Under the pieces are notes generated by a model. It made no database searches. It had not been told where the DNA came from and worked only from the letters and a program-made list of their open reading frames with translations. Source: JBPEXY01 sp052031065 (lineage in GTDB: Bacteria > Pseudomonadota > Gammaproteobacteria > Immundisolibacterales > Immundisolibacteraceae). Taken from it: 18,628 nt of DNA. Shown here piece after piece: positions 15,263 through 18,628 of this stretch (its first letter is position 1; every line of letters starts with the position of its first letter). Where the stretch lies: NCBI GenBank assembly GCA_052031065.1, contig JBPEXY010000012.1, positions 1-18,628 on the forward strand. Direction: 5' to 3'. The position numbers were made by a program, and so were the translations under genes.

Positions 15263-16983
15263 GTGTTTGTACTCTGCACGGTTCTGGAACCTTCGGTTGC
15301 TGCCGCATCTTTCAACAGCTGACGTCCGATTACCTTCATCTCCAGTATTGGCTCTACCCCTTCAAAGATTGGCAGTACCAATGAGTCGGCAACATATCTG
15401 GCAATAGGAAACTCTTCCGCATATCCCCAGCCACCATGGAGTAACTGCGCAGCCTGACTGACATCCACCGCCATACGACAGGCCTTCAGTTTGGCCATTG
15501 CTGCCAGGAGTTCGCCTGCAGAGCTGCCCTGGTCCATCGCCCGGGCGGCGCGATAAGTAAGCTGTCGCGCCGCCTGCAAGCGGGTATAAATCTCACCGAT
15601 CTGGTAATGGGTGTTCTCAAAATCCGCCAGTGGCTGGCCGAACTGACGGCGCCCTTTACAGTAACTAACCGCCGCCTGCAGGGCGGCACTACCAAGCCCC
15701 ACCGCACGGCCACCAGTCTGCAGTCTGCCAGCGGCAAAACCGGCCATCTGATAGTAGAAGCCGCGACCGAGGCCCGCTTCTTCGCCGACCAGATTCCGCT
15801 GTGGGACGAAATAGTTGTCAAACTGCAAGGAAAATGAGTGCATGCCGCGGTAACCCATGGTGTCGTCCGCCTTGCCGATAATGGTGCCACCACCGGGCTG
15901 GCGCATCTCAAACTGATGTCCGCTAAAAGGCTCTTTTTCAACGACAAACAGTGATAACCCACGATGGCCCGCTGCTGGATCGGGATCCGTTCGGGCCAGC
16001 AGTGCAAGCAGGTTGGCACGCCCGGAAAATGTACACCACGCTTTGTTGCCTGAAATCAGCCAGCCCGGCTCGCCATCAACTTCACCCGGAACCGCCTTAC
16101 ATCGAATGTTGGCCACATCGGAACCGGTATCAGGCTCTGTCACTGCGACCGCAACCATCAGCTGCCCTGCCGCAACTGGCGGCAGTATCCGTTTTTTTTG
16201 CGCTTCGGTACCCCCTGCCAACAGCGCCTTGGCAAGCACCTCCGGTCGGGTAATCAGACTGCCCGCTGCCGGCAAACTGGCAGCAGAAAGGGTTTCAGTA
16301 ACCAGAATCATCGGCAAGTTGCCAATACCCACGCCACCATATTCCTCGGGAATCGAGGCGCCAAAAAGGCCGAGATCGGCCATACCGGTAATAATGTTCT
16401 CCGGCACCAGTAAATCCTGTCGGTGTATCTCCTGAGCGACAGGCGTCACCTCAGTGTCTGCAAAACGCCGGGTAGTGGCAATCAGGTCGTTCAACACCGG
16501 TTCTGCATCGGACAGATAGGAAGCCAGTTCTGACCCTTCATCCAATACGCCCCGGCCAATGGCGCGATAAGTTGCCTCGCAGTCGACACTGTGAAGTAAC
16601 TCGTCAACTTCACTGTTACGAATCATCAGCGGCGCCGCTGCCCCCTTACTGCCATGATCGCTTTGCTGTAGAAGCCCGGAAAAGCGGTCCGCCACGGTGC
16701 GCGCATGCAGCAGCGCCTCCACCCAGGTCAATTCAGCAACTGCCTGCTGGCGCTCAGCACCCGACTGTGGATGACCTTCGCAATGAACTTGTTGGCTGCG
16801 CGCGGTTTCCAGATTGGTGGCCAACTGAGCCAGCTGACGCAAAGCCACCTGGCCAGGGTCACTCCCACCACGAGGGTCTCGGTCACTATCACGCTGACGC
16901 TGAGTGGCCAGAATAACTGCGCCGGAAAAAATGGCCAGAAACCGGGACAGCGCTTCATCAGCGAGAGATGGATTAAACTTCAT
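15259..16983 (-). CDS. acyl-CoA dehydrogenase with long N-terminal extension, methylsuccinyl-CoA dehydrogenase-like
   Basis: A 574-residue flavoprotein. Residues from about 170-190 onward form a complete acyl-CoA dehydrogenase: helical start (RRFADTEVTPVAQE), FAD/substrate region (VTEPDTGSD), GYRGMHSFSL, and a C-terminal IFEGVEPI whose Glu541 aligns with the catalytic base of the YEG/FEG site. The first ~170 residues are extra, largely helical and charged. An extension of this kind, including an LTWVEALLHA segment, is known from (2S)-methylsuccinyl-CoA dehydrogenase of the ethylmalonyl-CoA pathway (~550 residues). By that resemblance it may oxidise methylsuccinyl-CoA or a related branched dicarboxylyl-CoA. 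ATG at 16983 follows a 92% AT spacer and has no Shine-Dalgarno sequence. It overlaps the CoA-transferase gene by 4 nt. Confidence 0.88.
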   Translation of the reverse strand: MKFNPSLADEALSRFLAIFSGAVILATQRQRDSDRDPRGGSDPGQVALRQLAQLATNLETARSQQVHCEGHPQSGAERQQAVAELTWVEALLHARTVADRFSGLLQQSDHGSKGAAAPLMIRNSEVDELLHSVDCEATYRAIGRGVLDEGSELASYLSDAEPVLNDLIATTRRFADTEVTPVAQEIHRQDLLVPENIITGMADLGLFGASIPEEYGGVGIGNLPMILVTETLSAASLPAAGSLITRPEVLAKALLAGGTEAQKKRILPPVAAGQLMVAVAVTEPDTGSDVANIRCKAVPGEVDGEPGWLISGNKAWCTFSGRANLLALLARTDPDPAAGHRGLSLFVVEKEPFSGHQFEMRQPGGGTIIGKADDTMGYRGMHSFSLQFDNYFVPQRNLVGEEAGLGRGFYYQMAGFAAGRLQTGGRAVGLGSAALQAAVSYCKGRRQFGQPLADFENTHYQIGEIYTRLQAARQLTYRAARAMDQGSSAGELLAAMAKLKACRMAVDVSQAAQLLHGGWGYAEEFPIARYVADSLVLPIFEGVEPILEMKVIGRQLLKDAAATEGSRTVQSTNT

Positions 16984-17033
16984 AATTTATATAAATCAAT
17001 ATATTACGATTAATTATTAAAGTTATTTATATA
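16984..17033 (-). promoter_or_regulatory. extremely AT-rich spacer with inverted repeat upstream of the acyl-CoA dehydrogenase
   Basis: The 50 bases between the lyase stop and the dehydrogenase ATG hold only four G or C. ATTTATATA at 17025-17033 and TATATAAAT at 16988-16996 form a 9-bp inverted repeat. The inner one is part of a perfect 12-bp palindrome, ATTTATATAAAT (16985-16996), almost touching the start codon. Several TATA-like hexamers could serve as -10 boxes, but no good -35 was found. It could be an internal promoter, an operator, or an unstructured SD-independent translation leader. Confidence 0.45.
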
Positions 17034-18344
17034 TCAGTGCGCACTGGTCTGGCGTAACTCATCTCTCTCTTCAGCAGTGATTACGCCCGCCTGAAAGGCT
17101 CGGTCAGCAGCCAGAACGCCAATGGCCGCTGCCCGGCGCAACTGAATACGCAGATGGCGGTCCGTCGCCCGGTCTGCCATCTGTGCGCCGTCCGGACCGG
17201 CGAGAATAGTTGCGCCCTTACCCTGCTCAACACTACTTTGATACGCGTTGAGCGCATCAATGGTTTTTTCTACCTGCTGTTCACTGATCTGTTCATGATA
17301 GGCAACCAGCACCATCAACAGTTGTGCGGGATGGCCTACCCATTTTCCACTCATACCCAGATCCCGGCCGTGAACGGCATCGTTATAGACTTCGACCAAT
17401 GCTGTCAGTATCGAATCGTGATTCTGCTGCTTCTGCCGGAAGCTAAGTTCATCACCACGATGAACCGGTGTTGGGTAGTTAAACGTCATGGCGTCAATCG
17501 CTGGCACACCTGCCATTCCAGCAACGTTGATGATGTTCATCCGTGCCTGGTCAAACAGCGGATGGTTATTGGTCCAGAATGGCAAACCAACATCGGCTGC
17601 ATAGTCTGCTGCGCCCCAGATCATGCCACAGAGCCGGCCAGCCGCAATCGCTGAGATTTCCCTCAACTGTGCAAGAGCGGCGGCTGATTCCACCAGATAT
17701 TGCACCTTAATACTGTTTGGCGGCAGTTCGTGGGCCTGTTCAAGTCGGCTCAGTAGCTGACAAAGCCAGGCCATCTCATCGGGGTCTTCAATTTTCGGCC
17801 AGATAATCCCATCAAGCGGTAACCTCGCGTAGCCCTGCCGGTTAGGATCGATACAGCCGCTAATCACCGTGGCAATGTCTTCAACGCAACTTTCCAGCCG
17901 CAGGCCGGCAGGCCGGAAAAACCGTAACGCACTCCCCCACTGCGCTGAGCAAAAACAGTCGATCGACTGTTGCCGTGCCAGCACCGCCGATTCCGGGTTA
18001 TCAGCTACCGCATCTTCAGCATCCACCATCACCAACGGCGAAACAGGCTGCTCCTGCAACAATCTGTTCAGCCAGGTCAATGAAGCGCCGCTGGCACTGC
18101 TCAGCTCTTCGATGGAAATCTGATGTCGATCGAGCAGCCGCTGCACCGGCGACAGGCCACGGATGGCCCGCTCTGGGGTGCCTGTCGCAGGCGTTGTGAA
18201 ATGGGCCTGCTGGCGCCAGAACTTCAGTGGCAGGTCAGGCCACCGCTGGTCACGGTGTGCAAGCAAATCTTGTCGTTCCAGCAAACTCTGATCGATGATG
18301 GTTTGCAAGTCGGTCACGATAAGCCTTTCATTTTCTGTCCGCAT
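17034..18344 (-). CDS. CitE/HpcH-HpaI family CoA-ester lyase, long form
   Basis: A 436-residue member of the citrate lyase beta / malyl-CoA lyase superfamily, a TIM-barrel family that cleaves or forms 3-hydroxyacyl-CoA thioesters with Mg2+. Core features: VMVDAEDAV (Glu110/Asp111), Arg141 in the next strand, WPKIEDPDE (Lys184), YLVESAAAL (Glu219) and GAADYAADVG (Asp247); Glu219 and Asp247 are the likely metal ligands. A late GKWVGHPAQ segment matches the family. The first core strand starts near residue 103, whereas most relatives have it near 35-45, so there is a ~65-residue N-terminal addition plus a longer C-terminus. ATG at 18344 has a weak ribosome site; GTG at codon 10 (18317) is preceded by AAAGG and may be the real start. 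Cleavage of methylmalyl-, citramalyl- or malyl-CoA is plausible. Confidence 0.88.
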   Translation of the reverse strand: MRTENERLIVTDLQTIIDQSLLERQDLLAHRDQRWPDLPLKFWRQQAHFTTPATGTPERAIRGLSPVQRLLDRHQISIEELSSASGASLTWLNRLLQEQPVSPLVMVDAEDAVADNPESAVLARQQSIDCFCSAQWGSALRFFRPAGLRLESCVEDIATVISGCIDPNRQGYARLPLDGIIWPKIEDPDEMAWLCQLLSRLEQAHELPPNSIKVQYLVESAAALAQLREISAIAAGRLCGMIWGAADYAADVGLPFWTNNHPLFDQARMNIINVAGMAGVPAIDAMTFNYPTPVHRGDELSFRQKQQNHDSILTALVEVYNDAVHGRDLGMSGKWVGHPAQLLMVLVAYHEQISEQQVEKTIDALNAYQSSVEQGKGATILAGPDGAQMADRATDRHLRIQLRRAAAIGVLAADRAFQAGVITAEERDELRQTSAH

Positions 18345-18363
18345 TTTACTTAGCGGCGTGGGT

Positions 18364-18628
18364 TTACTGGATTAAGTCAGGTGAACTGCCGAGCTCAGCG
18401 AGCGGCCCAACGGTGACCAATTGGTCGCCTTGGAGTCCCTTTATCCAGTCAAGCAGTTGCGGAACCAGTACCGTCGCCGTTTCCTCACCGGCTCCATACT
18501 CCACCAGCGTGGCGAATTTGCGTTCCATCTCGCCCTGCTGGAGCCGGTTTTCAGGGTCTCCCTTAGGATTGGACAGCCGGGTAACCAGAGGCCCTCTACC
18601 CTCGACATGGGTGGTCAGAACGGCTGAC
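18364..18628 (-). CDS. MmgE/PrpD family protein, C-terminal end (runs off the window)
   Basis: The last 88 codons of a gene whose start lies beyond the right edge. It is open from the edge to a TAA at 18364-18366. The translation starts SAVLTTHVEGRGPLVTRLSN and continues with KGDPENRLQQGEMERKFATL. This matches the C-terminal domain of MmgE/PrpD proteins, where a strand pair is followed by a hPKGDPENPLS-type turn and a KF helix. Known members include 2-methylcitrate dehydratase, cis-aconitate decarboxylase and iminodisuccinate epimerase. The lyase gene starts 19 nt downstream, so both belong to one operon. The exact activity cannot be told from this fragment. Confidence 0.72.
   Translation of the reverse strand, partial: SAVLTTHVEGRGPLVTRLSNPKGDPENRLQQGEMERKFATLVEYGAGEETATVLVPQLLDWIKGLQGDQLVTVGPLAELGSSPDLIQ

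Noticed and set aside
14543..15322. 259-codon plus-strand open frame
   Set aside because: It lies opposite the CaiB CoA-transferase, which has clear family motifs; the translation has no recognisable domain and looks like an antisense shadow.

Overview
The window looks like chromosomal DNA of a gammaproteobacterium. It encodes SlyX, a YgiQ-type radical SAM protein, a beta-class GstA-like transferase and a CspA-type cold shock protein close to enterobacterial or marine gammaproteobacterial forms. GC content is moderate (mid-50s percent by eye). No rRNA, tRNA, insertion sequence, CRISPR array or phage gene was recognised. Many genes appear to start with TTG. Genus cannot be assigned from the sequence alone.

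Left part (1-3957, minus strand): a TAXI-type TRAP solute-binding protein, a fused TRAP permease (small and large membrane subunits in one chain) and the start of an MFS transporter. Read right to left they form a probable uptake operon, with a possible 25-codon leader ORF in front. Across a divergent intergenic region (3857-4098) with two palindromes, a plus-strand pair encodes an RND efflux adaptor lipoprotein and an RND inner-membrane pump (4099-8353). No outer-membrane channel gene is next to them. A cytoplasmic Asp-box (BNR) beta-propeller protein of unknown function follows (8504-9649).

Middle (9700-13380): a strong bidirectional hairpin terminator separates the propeller gene from a convergent cold shock gene. 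That gene has a near-consensus sigma-70 promoter and a leader of about 150 nt, as in E. coli cspA. A glutathione S-transferase and a ygiQ homologue follow on the minus strand.

Right part (13417-18628, minus strand): a tight gene series, read right to left: MmgE/PrpD family protein (3' end only), a long-form CitE/HpcH-type CoA-ester lyase, an acyl-CoA dehydrogenase with an N-terminal extension of about 170-190 residues resembling methylsuccinyl-CoA dehydrogenase, a CaiB/BaiF CoA-transferase, a universal stress protein and SlyX. Several junctions overlap by 4 nt (TTGA, ATGA). The enzymes suggest a pathway that activates, oxidises and cleaves a branched C5 dicarboxylic acid as its CoA thioester (methylsuccinate, mesaconate, itaconate or citramalate type). 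This is the most interesting part of the window. The substrate and the hydratase step are not visible here, so the pathway is an inference.
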